A stretch of 64,000 nucleotides of DNA from Papilionanthe hookeriana x Papilionanthe teres (GCA_022702705.1 CM040421.1:62494197-62558196), one strand, 5' to 3'. Counted from the first letter of the stretch, positions 10,597 through 21,808 are shown. Translations and numbers: made by a program. The notes: generated by a model from the letters alone, not told the origin.

Positions 10597-11793
10597 CTAT
10601 AAGCCCATAATGCGATTGTCTAATCTAATAGACCAATCTAACCTATTTGGGTTTACGGATTTTTCTAAAATACGTTTAATCTCACGATTAGATACTTCGA
10701 CTAATCCGCTAGTCTGTGGATGATAAGCAGTGGATATCTTATGAGTAATATTGTATTTTTCTACTAGTTTGTGAATGTATTTATTTCTAAAATGAGTTCC
10801 TCCGTCAATGATAATCACTCTCGGCATTCCAAATCTAGTAAAAATATTTTTCATCATAAATTTTGAAACACTCTTAGCATCACACCTAGGTAAAGCTTGT
10901 GCCTCAATCCATTTGGAAACATAATCAACAGCTACTAATATATATGAGTTTCCAAACGAAGGAATAAAAGGTCCCATAAAATCTAATCCCCAAACATCAA
11001 AAATTTCAACTTCTAATATAAAATTTAGAGGCATTTCGTTTTTTCTAGATATATTTCCTACTCTTCGACATTTATCGCAAGTTTTAATATATCTGTATAC
11101 ATCTCTAAATAGAGTAGGCCAGTAAAATCCAGATTGTAGAATCTTATAAGTAGTTTTATCGATCCCGAAATGTCCTCCAAAATCAGAATCATGACATTTT
11201 TGAATAATTGGTTCAGTTTCTTCATAAGGTACACTTCTTCTAATAATTAAATCCTTACATTGCTTATATAAATATGGTTCATCCCAAAAATAGGTTTTCG
11301 TATCATGGATGAATTTTTTCTGTTGTTGTAAAGTTAGCATAGGTGGTAAAATATTACTAACTATATAGTTTACTATATCAACATACCAGGGTATTTTCCA
11401 CTCATTGATTTTATATACTTGTTCATCAAGAAAATTGTCTATAATTTCATTTTGAATATCAGATAATTCATGATTTTCTAATCTTGATAAATGATCCGCA
11501 ATTTGATTATCAGTTCCTTTCTTATTAACGATCTCAAAATCAAATTCTTGCATTAATAGCATCCATCTAATTAATCTTGGTTTGGAATCTTTCTTTTGCA
11601 TTAAATATTTGATAGCAGAATGATCGGTATGCACGATACATTTTGTTCCAATCGGATAAGGTCTAAATTTATTAAAACCATATACTACCGCTAATAATTC
11701 TCTTTCAGTAATCGTATAATTTATTTCAGCATTATTTAGAGTTTTACTAAGCATAGTATATAACTTTAAAAATCTTTTCATATCTTTGCCCAA
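10597..11793 (-). pseudogene. RNase H and integrase core of the Athila-type pol
   Basis: A 398-residue open stretch. The RNase H part has YTITERELLAVVYGFNKFRP and VHTDHSAIKYLM, and ends in the ADHLSRLE signature. The integrase part begins with an HHCC zinc finger (H in GGHFGIDKT, CDKCRRVG), followed by the catalytic core: Asp in GLDFMGPF, Asp in IIIDGGTHFRN, Glu in GLVEVSNREIKRIL, with THKISTAYHPQTSG before it. All three acidic residues are kept. The frame is lost at about 10600, before the C-terminal domain at 10099-10473, and upstream towards RT at about 11800-11850. Confidence 0.93.
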
Positions 11794-11851
11794 GAACTGC
11801 TCCTACAAGATAATCACTAGCATCACACATAAGCTCAAATGGTTTCTCCGG

Positions 11852-12980
11852 CTAGGTGAAACTATTATAAGTGCTCGTAATTAATTTTTCTTTTAAGAGT
11901 TCAAAAGCATTCAGGCATTCGATTGTAAATTCAAATTTCTTGTCCTTTTCGAGAAGTTGGCATAGAGGTTTAGTAATTTTTGAAAAATCTTTTATATAGC
12001 GTACGTAGAATCCAAGATGTCCAAGAAAACTTCTTACCCCTTTTACCGTAGTTGGAGGTGGTAATTTAGCTATAACTTGAATTTTTGCGAGGTCCACTTC
12101 CATGCCTTTTTCCGAAATTTTATGTCCTAATACAATGCCGCCCGCAACCATAAATTGACATTTCTCCCAATTTAGAACTAAATTTGTTTTCTCACATACT
12201 TCTAATACTTTTTCAAGATGAGTTAAGCATGTGTCAAATGATGTTCCAAATACGGAGAAATCATCCATAAATACTTCCATTCCATTGTCAATTAACTTAC
12301 TAAATATAGACATCATACATCTCCGGAATGTTGCTTGGTGCATTACATAATCCAAAAGGCATTCTTCGAAAAGTGAAAGTTCCATAAGGACTAGTAAATG
12401 TAGTTTTCTCTTGATCCTCGTGAGCAATTTGTATTTGATGATAACCGGTGTATCCATCTAGAAAACAAAAATACTTATGTCCGCTAATCTATCTAACATC
12501 CGGTCTAGAAATGGTAAAGGGAAGTGATCTTTCCTGGTGGCGGTATTTAATTTCCTATAATCAATACATATACGCCAACCGGTAACATGTCTTATAGGAA
12601 TAAGATCGTTATTTTCATTGGCGATGACGGTCACTCCTCCTTTCTTAGGAACACGATGAATTGGGCTTACCCAAGCATCGTCGTAAATAGGATATATAAT
12701 AGCATTATCTAACCATTTTAAAATTTCTTTCTTAACTACTTCTTTCATTATCGGGTTTAATCTCCTTTGGGGATCTCGCTTTAGGTTTATGTTGATCATC
12801 TAAAATAATTCTATGCATACGTATTGAAGGACTAATTCCTTTAATATCTGCTAAAGTCCAACCAAAAGTTTTCTTATATTTTTTTAAAGTTTCTAAAAGT
12901 TTTTGTTCTTGAGATTCGTTTAATGCGGATGAAATAATAACTGGTAAAGTTGAAGAATTACCTAAATAAGCATATTTCAA
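11852..12980 (-). pseudogene. Reverse transcriptase of the Athila-type pol
   Basis: Three consecutive minus-strand frames cover RT. The first (12732-12980) has the pre-RT region FGWTLADIKGISPSI. The second (12458-12799) has KEILKWLDNAIIYPI, SPIHRVPKKGG and WRICIDYRKLN, ending in HFPLPFLDRMLDRL. The third (11852-12457) has the catalytic MEVFMDDFSVFG box (FMDD), then LGHKISEKGMEVD and SFLGHLGFYVRYI. At least two frameshifts (near 12460 and 12740) break it, so no continuous product is made, but the catalytic box is unchanged. Confidence 0.93.
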
Positions 12981-13114
12981 ATGATCGATGTAATATTTTT
13001 AGCTCAAGTTCGGGAGGTTTAATAATTGATGGAACTATATTCTTGTCGGTGTTTTCAGTATTATCCAAAAATTCAAATCTTTCCCGAATATAATCTAGTT
13101 CTTCATTATTATCT

Positions 13115-13700
13115 TCAATTAATTCGAGTGTTTTCTTTTTCTAATTTATCTTCGTAATATTCCTTAAAATGTTCGCGTTGTAAATGTTCAAGTATTTCCA
13201 TCCAAAAACATTCATCTTCTTTTTCTAGCGCAGGATATTTCATTGATTTTGCAATATTAAATGTAACTTTTTGGTCATTTACTCTCATAGTTAATTCTCC
13301 TTTCTGAACATCAATCATAGCTTTTCCAAGTAGCTAAAAATGGTCTTCCTAAAATGATAGGAATTTCTTTATCTTCCTCCATATCTAAAACAATAAAATC
13401 TACCGGGAAGATAAATTTATCCACTTTTACTAACACATCTTCAATAACTCCCTTAGGATAGGTAATCGAACGATCAGCTAATTGAAGGGTTACCGAAGTA
13501 GGTGTAATTTTTCCTAATCCTAATCTCTTAAAAATTGATAGAGGCATTAGATTGATGCTTGCTCCTAAGTCACACAAAGCTTTTCCATAAAATTTTTCTC
13601 CTATAGCGCAGGGTATAGTGAAACTACCAGGATCTTTCAATTTTTCGGAAGCTTCTTCGAATAATAGCACTACACTCTTCACTAAGTGCGACTGTTTCAT
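13115..13700 (-). pseudogene. Aspartic protease and protease-RT linker of the Athila-type element
   Basis: The part at 13311-13700 carries the retropepsin-like active site ALCDLGASINLMPLSIF, with the catalytic Asp in DLGAS, and the second hallmark IPIILGRPFLAT near its end. A frame change near 13318 leads to the usual linker (GELTMRVNDQKVTFNIAKSM, then YPALEKEDECFWMEI) at 13115-13318. It is downstream of gag and upstream of RT on the minus strand, as in other Athila elements. Confidence 0.9.
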
Positions 13701-13853
13701 TATCAGTGAATTTTCTTTTCTTATTTAGAATATCTTTCATAAATTTTACATAATTTGGCATCTGATCTAAAGCTTCGATAAAAGGTATATTGATTGTTAA
13801 TTTCTTTAATATTTCAAGGAATTTAGCAAATTGTTTATCTTTTTTATGTTGAG

Positions 13854-15411
13854 CTAGTCGTTGAGGAAATGGTGGTGGAGGTTTTTCAACGAAATTTTCA
13901 TAGGTATTAAAGGATGTTCTAAGTTCGAATCTTGTTGAATTGTTTCCTTTTCAATTTCCACTTCCTCTTTTTGGCTTTCAAGTTCTTTTTGAATTTGAGG
14001 TTCTAATTCTTTTCCACTCCTTAGTTGTATTGCTTTAATTTGTTCTTTTCCTTGATCTTTAGGATTTATTTCCACATTACTAGGAAAAGTTCCAGGTATT
14101 CTATTATTTAGCGCAAGTAGCAATATGTCCAAGTTGAGTTTCGATATTTTTAATAGATGTTCCTTGAATTTGTAATTGATTTCCTTGAATTTGTAGTTGA
14201 TTTCCTTGATTTTGTAGTTGATGACCCATATTCAAAATTAATTCATCCATAGATAATTTCTTATCTTTGAATTGAGGGTTATTGTTATTAAATCCGAGTG
14301 GGTAATTAGGTTTATAGTTTGGATTTGCTTGATTAGGTTGATTCATCCATTGTTGATTAGATGTGTTATTCCAATTAAAATTTGGATGAGTTCTCCAACC
14401 AGGATTATAATAGTTTGAATAAGGGTTATTAGTTCTATTATTAATAGCATTTAAAGTTTCATAATTAGATTGAGATTCTATGATTTGTCCAGATGAGTTT
14501 TCTTCTAAAGTAGGAGAGTAGTTCATTCCAAAATGATCTAATTTCTTAGATATAGCAGCAATTTGAGAAGCTAACATAGATATTGCATCGTTTTCATGAA
14601 TGCTGGCTATCTTTTTCGCATTTACTCTATCAAGAGCCATTGGAAATTATTTGTTGCCATTTCTTCGATTAGTGCATAAGCTTCATCAAATGGTTTAGAC
14701 ATTAATGAACCTCCAAAGAAGCAAGCATCGATGATTGATCTTAAAGATCCTACTAATCCATTATAAAAGGTTTGAATAATCAGCCAATCTGGTAGCACAT
14801 GATGTGGGCATTTCCTAAGAAGTTCCTTAAATCTCTCCCAAGCTTCATATATTGATTCTCCATCTAACTGACAAAAAGAAGTTATATCATTTCTAAACTT
14901 AGCAGTTTTAGATGGTGGAAAATATTTGGATAGAAATTTTTGTGATAATTCTCCCCAAGTTTTAATAGATCCGGTGCTAACGAATTCAACCACATTTTAG
15001 CCTTATCCCTTAATGAAAAATGAAAAAGTCTAAGTCTTATAAAGCATCGTCGGATACTCCTTGATATTTAAAAGTAGCACAAAGTTCTAGAAAACTAGCA
15101 AGATGTAAGTTAGGATCTTCGTAGGTGAACCACTAAATTGATTGTTTTGTACCATTTGGATAATTGCAGTGTTTAAGTTCAAATGAATTAGCGACTACAT
15201 CGTGGTTTTGAATAGTTAAATGAATTTCATCCGATGTAGGGTTGGCATAATCTCTTAATGGTCTTTGTTGGTTCATATTTTGAATTTCAGGAATATTCGC
15301 CATTTGTGTTAAATTTATAATTTGTTTCTTTTGTTTTCTAATTCTTTTAATTGTACGCTCTAATTCGAATCGTAAGGTATTAAATTTTCGTTTCCAAATT
15401 TGCGCATACAA
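13854..15411 (-). pseudogene. gag of the Athila-type element
   Basis: Minus-strand gag in pieces. The start region (15133-15411) has MANIPEIQNMNQQRPLRDYA, typical of Athila gag openings. After a frame change comes the retrotransposon gag domain at 14622-14993 (KTWGELSQKFLSKYFPPSKT, YEAWERFKELLRKCPHH, QTFYNGL). Then 14104-14640 continues with an Asn-rich region (YYNPGWRTHPNFNWNN) and three copies of an NQLQIQG-type heptad. The last piece (13854-14132) has PSNVEINPKD and IQLRSGKELEPQ, followed by a Glu-rich tail. No zinc knuckle was seen, which is usual for Athila gag. At least three frame changes break it. Confidence 0.88.
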
Positions 15412-15486
15412 TTTTTGAATAGATATTAATTTATTTATTATGATTATTTTAAAATAGTCCGTTACTCTAGTAAATTTTTCTTACTA

Positions 15487-15504
15487 TCCCCGGCAACGGC
15501 GCCA
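15487..15504 (-). other. tRNA-Asp primer binding site
   Basis: The plus strand reads TCCCCGGCAACGGCGCCA, which from memory is identical over 18 bases to the 3' end of plant tRNA-Asp including CCA. The element sense is therefore complementary to it. It is six bases from the end of the 5' LTR (15511), the usual PBS position, and tRNA-Asp priming is characteristic of the Athila lineage. Confidence 0.93.
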
Positions 15505-15510
15505 AAAACT

Positions 15511-17108
15511 TGACCCACAATTTTATATTATGATATTTTTAATTTAATTGCAACGACGCCAAAAACTTGACCCCGCTATATTATATTTATAGAATTATAA
15601 TTATTTATGTTGTGGATGCTACGCAAGTATACGTATCGTATCAAGTAATACGAGGCTCTAATGGAGTCTCGGTTATCGATCCCACGTGGAAAGAGAAAAT
15701 TAAATAACAACTAATTTTAAAATAATAATAATAATAATAATTTTAAAATAGTATACGAAAATTTGAAATTCTAAATTTAAGCGCAATAAAGTAAACTAAG
15801 TATTTTAATTAGGTAACTTAACTAAGTAGAAGATTAATACGTATTGAAAGTGCAGGAAATTAACTAATTGCTAAATAAGTCTTAACTATTCGTAAAAGTA
15901 TCTTTCCCCTTGTTTAGAAATTTAAGTGATTGATGAATTTAAATAGATAATTTTAAGGTATTGTGACAAATAGAGAGCATTCCTATTCTTTACCCTTTAG
16001 TCTGAGTGTAAAGAATATTGACTAATCCTATGTTTGATTACCGAATCCGCGGCTAGGCTGGGAGGATACCGACCGCCACTTCGAGCTCCCACGTTCCCCT
16101 CGCCCGAGGGCTAACATCTACACTTCAGCTCTCAAACAATAGACCAAATTGAATATTTTAGTCCGTCACACTAAAATGCTCAATTCTACGCCCAATGATA
16201 TTATTTCCCTATTTATTTGCACCTTCCTTCCAAGGCTTTTGAATTCCCCGAATATCGGATGTAATTTTTACTATAGTTGTAAATCAACACATTTTAACAA
16301 ATCAAATGGCCATTTGAAAAGTAAATTAAGTTTTAAGTAAAAATTATCACAATTTATTAATATATAAAAGTATCTCTATTTTAATTTCATCAAGTCACTT
16401 AATTTCATAAACGAGGAGAAAGACTAAATAAACTACTCGTAATGCATGGGAACTAATCTAAGCATGGATTTCATTTAAAGTTAAAAACAATAAATACAAA
16501 TACTTATCTTGATTTATCCCTGCAGACTCCTCGTAGTTCCTTTGACTCTTCCTTCCAAGACAAAGACGACTCACTAATTACTCACTAAACTCACTAAAGA
16601 CTCTAAAGACTACTTAGAACACACAAAAGACTCAAAAGCTCGTACACACAAGATCGATTTTCGGCCTCATATATAGAGGTAAGCAAAGGTCCAAGAGGTG
16701 TGTAAGCATCTCTTCAAAAGGTGTCCAGGTTCAATGTATCCGTGCCATTTGAACTAGCTCGCCGTAGGCGACGAACTACCTCGCTGTCGGCGAGGCTTCT
16801 AGAAAGTCTTCGAACCGCGCTATCTCGCTGTCGGCGGGCTCGGGCTCGCTGTCAGCCGAGACGGTTATAAATCCTTCGAATTTCTTCCTCGTACCCTCGC
16901 CGTCGGCGAGCTCGATCTCGCCGTCGGCGGCTCAAGACTAAATTGTATTATTTTCTTCCTTTTTGCTCCAAATCCGCTCCTTTTTATAATTTTTGCTTTT
17001 ATCATCTAAATTCTCCATTCCTGCAACAAAATAAAGAAAATACCTTTCTTTAAAGTGTAATTTCATCAAAAATAGGTATGAATTTCTTAATAAATTTTTC
17101 AGTGATCA
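15511..17108 (-). repeat. 5' LTR of the Athila-type element (1598 bp)
   Basis: Direct repeat of 4764-6395, with the same TG...CA ends. It is a few tens of bases shorter because of small deletions, including part of the tract at 16585-16650. It contains the PBS-like nested segment at 15551-15573, the dyad cluster at 16758-16930 and a TATA-like box at 16665-16679 that has lost one base. Transcription of the element would run leftward from here. Confidence 0.95.
16758..16930. repeat. Three pairs of GC-rich dyads in the 5' LTR
   Basis: Starts at 16758/16780, 16824/16845 and 16895/16917 give pair spacings of 22, 21 and 22 bp, matching the cluster in the other LTR. One member (16758) and one (16845) have point changes or an inserted base that break their symmetry. 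Confidence 0.9.
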
Positions 17109-18002
17109 GTGTGCTAACTCTGTTTTGCAGGGCGTCGACAACGAAACATTGACAACAAAACCAGGACTTTTAGGATAGTCATAAAACCTAAACTTTCTAT
17201 AAACAACAAAACAAAAATGACATAACAACAAAGACAACTAGACTATTAGGTTAGCCACGAAATCTAAAATAAAACGACAAAATCATTAATCGACATGACA
17301 TCAACGTACAATGTCATTTCTATACCACAACAAAATGATGACATGACATTAAACCAAAACAAGAAAATGACAAAATGACATGACAAAACCAAAATTTAAA
17401 ACAAAATGGAATCATAAACAAAATAACAAAAATAAATAAGTAATGATATCTTCTTGACATCATTGAAGGTATCTCATGACATAATAACGACATAGGAGAT
17501 AAAATATCTCATGACAAATCGAGATATTAATCACGACATCTTATGACATTATGACATCACATTAAGACATGACATAAAATGACATGACATTACGACATTA
17601 CATTATGACATGACACGACATACAAACTACGACATCTCGACATATCACATGACATGAAACCAAAACAACAAAATAAAACATAACAAAGCAACGTCATCCA
17701 CCCAACTTAAATAAAACTTTCCGGTAGTATCGATTCTTCGAAACGCACTCGCCACAACAACGATTACACTTTTTCGAGGATAAATGTTAACCTTAATCGG
17801 GAGTTTTCCTAGGCAATATTAATTGCTCAGGATGTAATTAACTATAGGAGCTTGCTCCTATAGGAGATTAAAGAACTCAGGATAGGTATTTTACCTACAA
17901 GACCTCTCTAGTTATCCAAGATCTTCATGTGATCTTCTTAAATGAAAAATTTCAGTAATTACACAATCTGAAGACTTTTTCAGTAATTACACAATGGTTG
18001 GA
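17109..18002 (+). repeat. Beta block, copy 1 (truncated)
   Basis: Nearly identical to 63132-63993, starting at GTGTGCTAACTCTG followed by TTTTGCAGG and continuing through a GACAT-rich stretch, 'ttcgaggataaatgttaacc', the hairpin at 17842-17863 and 'ggtattttacctacaagacc'. An inverted copy of its distal part is at 44400-44720. It is cut on the left by the Athila LTR and on the right by alpha block A at about 18003. No protein is seen; the short frames are random. Confidence 0.85.
17842..17863. other. Perfect inverted repeat (hairpin) in beta
   Basis: Two 10-bp arms, CTATAGGAGC and GCTCCTATAG, are separated by TT. The same perfect hairpin is in the other beta copy at 63838-63859. The inverted copy near 44605 and the diverged copy near 54090 keep only traces. 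Confidence 0.85.
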
Positions 18003-19655
18003 GCACGTTGACATTTATTGTTCCATGTAAATGTAAACTCCTTATTGGTCAACACAGTAAAATGTCTATGATATGAGCCATCCACCAACGACAACATTTT
18101 TTTTAATTGTAAATAGATAACAATTAAAACGTATGTGTGCAAATCTTCCTACAATATATATATATATATCAAAATCTTAGACATTAAAGGCTTTACAAAA
18201 GTGATTAGGTCAATGTACAGTTAGACATGTATTAAGGGAAAGAATAAAAAACAAATAGGAGCTGGTTTTCTTTTATGCCTTTTTTACGAAGTGAAAGGTC
18301 ACTCTAGATGAAGAGACCATGTCCAACCATTTCGATACTCACAAAAAAAAAAGGCATACAACAGTTTTAGCAATTTTAGCGCTTTCAATTAATGGCCTCC
18401 AGATTTAAGAGTGTTACTCAGCCTGCATCAGTAAGGTATTTCTGTTAAGATTTAAGCCATGCAATTTTGATGGGAATAATAATTAACCAAAACTTAAAAC
18501 ATTTTTATTTACATGCATACCCCTCACTTGAAGCTTTAACATAGAATCAAAAATTGAAGTGAAATACACTTTTTCATGTATGACCGTATGGGTTTATGTC
18601 ACCGAGGAGTCACGAGTCTTAGATATGCAAATAAATTAAACTTGTGTGGTATGCATGTAATTTCCCAACCTTGATTTTAAAGGTTCTTTCCAACCTATTG
18701 CATCAAACAATACTAAAAACAAAAACAAAACAAAACAAAAAAAAACAAAAAATCAGTTTTACAATATCTAAATATATATTTTTTGACATTTGCAATGACT
18801 TAATGCATTCATACAACATTACACTGCTGCGCGAAATAGTGAAGATAGAAAAGACGAACCCATAAAGGAGTTAAAGACTAATAATAGGCTTTTAAATTTT
18901 AACTTTGAAAGAGAACTAAACCGTCTTTCAACAATTATATTTTCAAATTATCATTTGTTATAACATTATTTTTTAGGGATAATTCCAACTATCGCTATTT
19001 ACAAAACAAGCCCTTGGATGATCTTTTTTGCTTCTTTTCTTCTTGAACTAACAAACCAATGCATTTGCATATGCCATGATCAAAACATTTATCGTGAATT
19101 TTGATATTTGTGCGAAATTGAAAAAGGATGAAATAGGGTGCTAAATTTGTAAACAACAATACTTCAAGTCTGCGAATGTAAATGCCCCTATTTTTATTAT
19201 GTTTTTTATATTTTATGCCTTCATTTCATATTTCTAATAATAAATGTGTCCCATATTAGTATCATATAGTAGATAGATATAACGGTCTTAGTGCCTAAGA
19301 AGCGAAATATATATATATATATATGTTAGCAGAAGCTCATGCGACTCATTACTAGTCCAAACCCTCAAAGAGACCATCTCCCTTGATGGCTGAGGTTTTG
19401 AAGATGGCCCATTGGCGATTCCTTATCTTGTGAAGTTTTAAAGCCTCTATTATTGCAGCATCATCTAGTGCTCCAGGAATATCCTGCTTATTCGCATACA
19501 CAAGCACAATTGAAACTTTAAGTTTATCTTCCTTATAGTTGTCTGGCTACCTAGATCCCAAACCTGTAATTTAATTTTAATGTACTGAACGGTTTCTACA
19601 TTGAATCCAATCGTTGGGATCGTCGAGACCGCCCCACCCATATAGCCGATACAGT
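18003..19655. repeat. Alpha composite repeat, copy 2, second half of block A
   Basis: Close match to 2122-3871 and to 33958-36195 (without its LINE insert). It begins at 'agcacgttgacatttattg' directly after the beta block and ends with an ARL-like gene fragment. The two (AT)n tracts are much shorter here (18154-18169 and 19307-19324). No open frame beyond chance length. Confidence 0.85.
19347..19641 (-). pseudogene. ARL1/ARF-like small GTPase gene fragment, copy 2
   Basis: Same structure as 3564-3858: STIPTIGFNVETVQY, KLQVWDLGSQTTIR, then a jump with frame change to the C-terminal portion (VYANKQD-like region, LDDAAI, KTSAIKG, GLFEGLD). In this copy the first segment remains open through the WDLG motif, which makes the match clearer. 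The central switch II to effector segment is missing in both copies, so the deletion predates the duplication of alpha. It cannot make a GTPase. Confidence 0.82.
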
Positions 19656-19664
19656 ATATATATA

Positions 19665-19794
19665 TTAACCATTTATTTCTCAGTTGCAATGCTATACAGG
19701 AGGTATGGAAGGATGTTCTTAAAAAAAAGGGTTTGCTTCACAGATACTGCCGATGGGTTAATGAATCATCAAAGTCCAATTCATGTGGAGATGG
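19665..19794 (+). mobile_element. LINE fragment, zf-RVT region
   Basis: Read in the frame starting near 19667 it gives HLFLSCNAIQEVWKDVL, the second half of the zinc-binding domain that follows RT in plant L1 elements (same position as HLFLSCEVTNQVWKAVL in the LINE piece at 34209-35063). It is bounded by a short AT tract on the left and is interrupted by the LTR that starts at 19795. The C-terminal RNase H end of the same kind of LINE resumes at 21951. Confidence 0.75.
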
Positions 19795-21784
19795 TGACAC
19801 GCCTAAAATATATACGCTTTTAGCTATATCATTTTACTCATTTTTTTATGATATTACACTTTGAAGGAAAATATTTTGTATGTTTTTTGGTTTTAGGTAC
19901 AAGAAATGGTGATTGGAGCAAAAAGAAGCAAAAACTGTGCAATTTAGAGCAAAAACGACCAAGAAATGAAATTCTGCCCTGACACCTTTCGATAAGTCTT
20001 TCGATGCTTAATCTCTTTTACACTTCTTGCATATTTTTGAATGAGATTACAATTTAAAGAAAGGTTGTTTTTATGCTTATTTTGTAGGGCTATCTGTTAC
20101 GAACGCAACGCAACTGAAATGGGGCGAAACGGAGCTAAAACGGAGCCAAACGGAGCGAAACGGTGGAGTCTCGCAGCAGCCTGCTCGCCGACGGCGAGAT
20201 CGATCTCACCGACGGCGAGATTTTCCCGAGACCATCGAAAAATGGCTGAAAAGCTCGCCGACAGTGAGCTCGAATCCGCCGACATCTGCCCGGACGACCA
20301 TGAACAGACTTTTGGCGGTTTTGGGCCAATATTCGACGTATTTGGACGCTTTTTTGAAGGGGTGCTGAAGGAAACTCTTCAAAATTAGTCCATACTCTTT
20401 AAAATGGCGAATATGTGTTAGAAATGTGTAGAGGAATTTTGAGAAACAATAGAGGAAAGGAGAGAAAAACTTAGAGGAATGTTTAGGATTCTTAGATTAA
20501 GAGTAGAAATGTAGATTTCTACCCTTTTGGAGAGATTGGAGAGGAGATTTTGAGAGAATTTGTAAGGGATTTTGCTAGCATTGCATGGATCGCCGGGAGA
20601 CTTTATGGGAGAGATCTTCGTCTTTTTTTCAAAGGGAAAAAGCTAAGTATTGTTCTTCATTATCTTATAATTTTGTAAACATTTATTTAGTGGATTTGCT
20701 TTGGTTAAATGAAGTTTCCGTTGTGTTTTATTCGCGCTTTGTGACGTATCTCTTTTACTTTTTCTTCTTCTTTGGAAATAGCGGCATGAGAAGATTATGC
20801 CATTATTTTCCTTTTACTTTTCTTTTGTAATGAGTAGAAATCATGTTTAGGATTTTGTGATGCATGGTAGAAGTAATATTAATTATAAATGTGATGGTTT
20901 TTACTTGCACTTCCTTTACATTGCAATAAGGGCTCATTGTAGTGTTAAAATTCGTTGTAATTGCGTTAAGTCCCGAAAGGGGCATATGTAATTCTCAATA
21001 AAGTGAAACCACATTCAAATTCCATGGATGGTGAAGTTCATGGGGATTGAATGCAAATAAATAGAGAAATATAATTATCGGGCGTAGAATTGGAGATTTT
21101 AGAGTGACAGGCTAAAATCCTCAATTCGGTCCTATCGTTTGGGTGCTGAAGTGTAGATGTTAGCCCTCAGGCGAGGGGAACGTGGGAGCTCTAAAATGGC
21201 AGCCGGTATCCTCTCAGCCTAGTCGCAGATTCAGTAACCAAGCATAGGATTAGTCAATGTTCTTTATGCCTGGCCAAAGGGTAAAAAATAGGATTGCTCC
21301 TATTTGGCACATACAATATTTAATGCATCGCAATCCTATACATTATCTATTTCACTACATAAGAATAGTAGTTTTTAATATCTCAAAATTCTCCAAACCA
21401 ATTCATCCAAAAAGGGTTATCTTTAGAATTATTATTTGCATTTAGTTATAATTACTATTACATTTAACACTTACATTTAGGAGTAATTGCTATATAAAAT
21501 ACAATTTTAATCGACATTCCAAACTAAGGACTATTAGTAGTAGACTAGAATTTGACTAAAGACCTCTTACTTCACTTCTTCGTGGGATCGATACTGGCGT
21601 TTTTAAAGAAAACTCTATATTACTTGAAACGATACTTATACTTGAGTAGTACCCCTAGTGTGTAAAAGATTTTCTAATTTTTATATCATTTAAGATTTTT
21701 CACACTAGCCGCTATTTATAAATCGGGTCAAGTTTTTGGCCAACTTTTGGAAGTTAATTTACTGCGTAATTGCGGGTCGGGTCA
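19795..21784 (+). repeat. LTR of a second Athila-like family, plus strand
   Basis: About 1990 bp from TGACACGCC to GGGTCA, directly followed by a PBS. Segments match the reverse complement of the first element's LTR: the 'attacactttgaagg' area, the GC-rich dyads at 20184-20285, a 'gggcgtagaattgg' motif near 21080 and the 'tagatgttagccct' to 'cgtgggagctc' tract near 21150. It also has the nested LTR-end-like copy at 21724-21741. Frames inside it (for example 20041-20388) come from the dyad-rich region and show no protein family. The left boundary is set by TG and by the end of LINE sequence. Confidence 0.8.
20184..20285. repeat. GC-rich dyads in the second LTR family
   Basis: CTCGCCGACGGCGAG begins at 20184 and CTCACCGACGGCGAG at 20205 (21 bp apart). 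A second pair, CTCGCCGACAGTGAG at 20253 and a degenerate member near 20274, repeats the 21-bp spacing. This is the same design as in the first family, although most of the LTR has diverged. Confidence 0.85.
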
Positions 21785-21790
21785 AGTTTT

Positions 21791-21808
21791 TGGCCCCGTT
21801 TCCGGGGA
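21791..21808 (+). other. Primer binding site of the second LTR element
   Basis: TGGCCCCGTTTCCGGGGA is six bases after the LTR end and matches the tRNA-Asp-complementary PBS of the first element at 16 of 18 positions. The two changes suggest decay or another tRNA-Asp isoform. Confidence 0.8.

Larger units (their letters stand above)
4764..17108 (-). mobile_element. Athila-type Ty3/gypsy LTR retrotransposon, nearly complete
   Basis: An element of about 12.3 kb read on the minus strand: 5' LTR 15511-17108, PBS 15487-15504, gag, protease, RT, RNase H, integrase, a downstream 'plant transposon protein' ORF, polypurine tract, 3' LTR 4764-6395. LTR ends are TG...CA in the element sense. By eye the two LTRs differ at roughly ten places in their first 290 bases, so the insertion is old enough to have diverged but not ancient. 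The coding region is broken by several frameshifts. The domain order PR-RT-RNH-IN and the tRNA-Asp primer place it in the Athila lineage. No target-site duplication is visible: the left flank is LINE sequence and the right flank is a different repeat (beta). Confidence 0.93.

Noticed and set aside
10099..15411. Integrated pararetrovirus
   Set aside because: Integrase, flanking LTRs, PBS and PPT are present, and there is no movement protein or viral coat gene; it is an LTR retrotransposon.
15487..15504. tRNA-Asp gene
   Set aside because: Only the 3' 18 bases match, next to an LTR; it is a primer binding site, not a tRNA gene.
17457..17560. Possible coding region in GACAT-rich beta
   Set aside because: Frequent stops in all frames and simple word composition.
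20041..20388. 115-codon frame in the second LTR
   Set aside because: Lies across the GC-rich dyads; repeated SPTAR-like residues come from the dyad itself, as in similar frames at 6107-6356 and 9704-9940.
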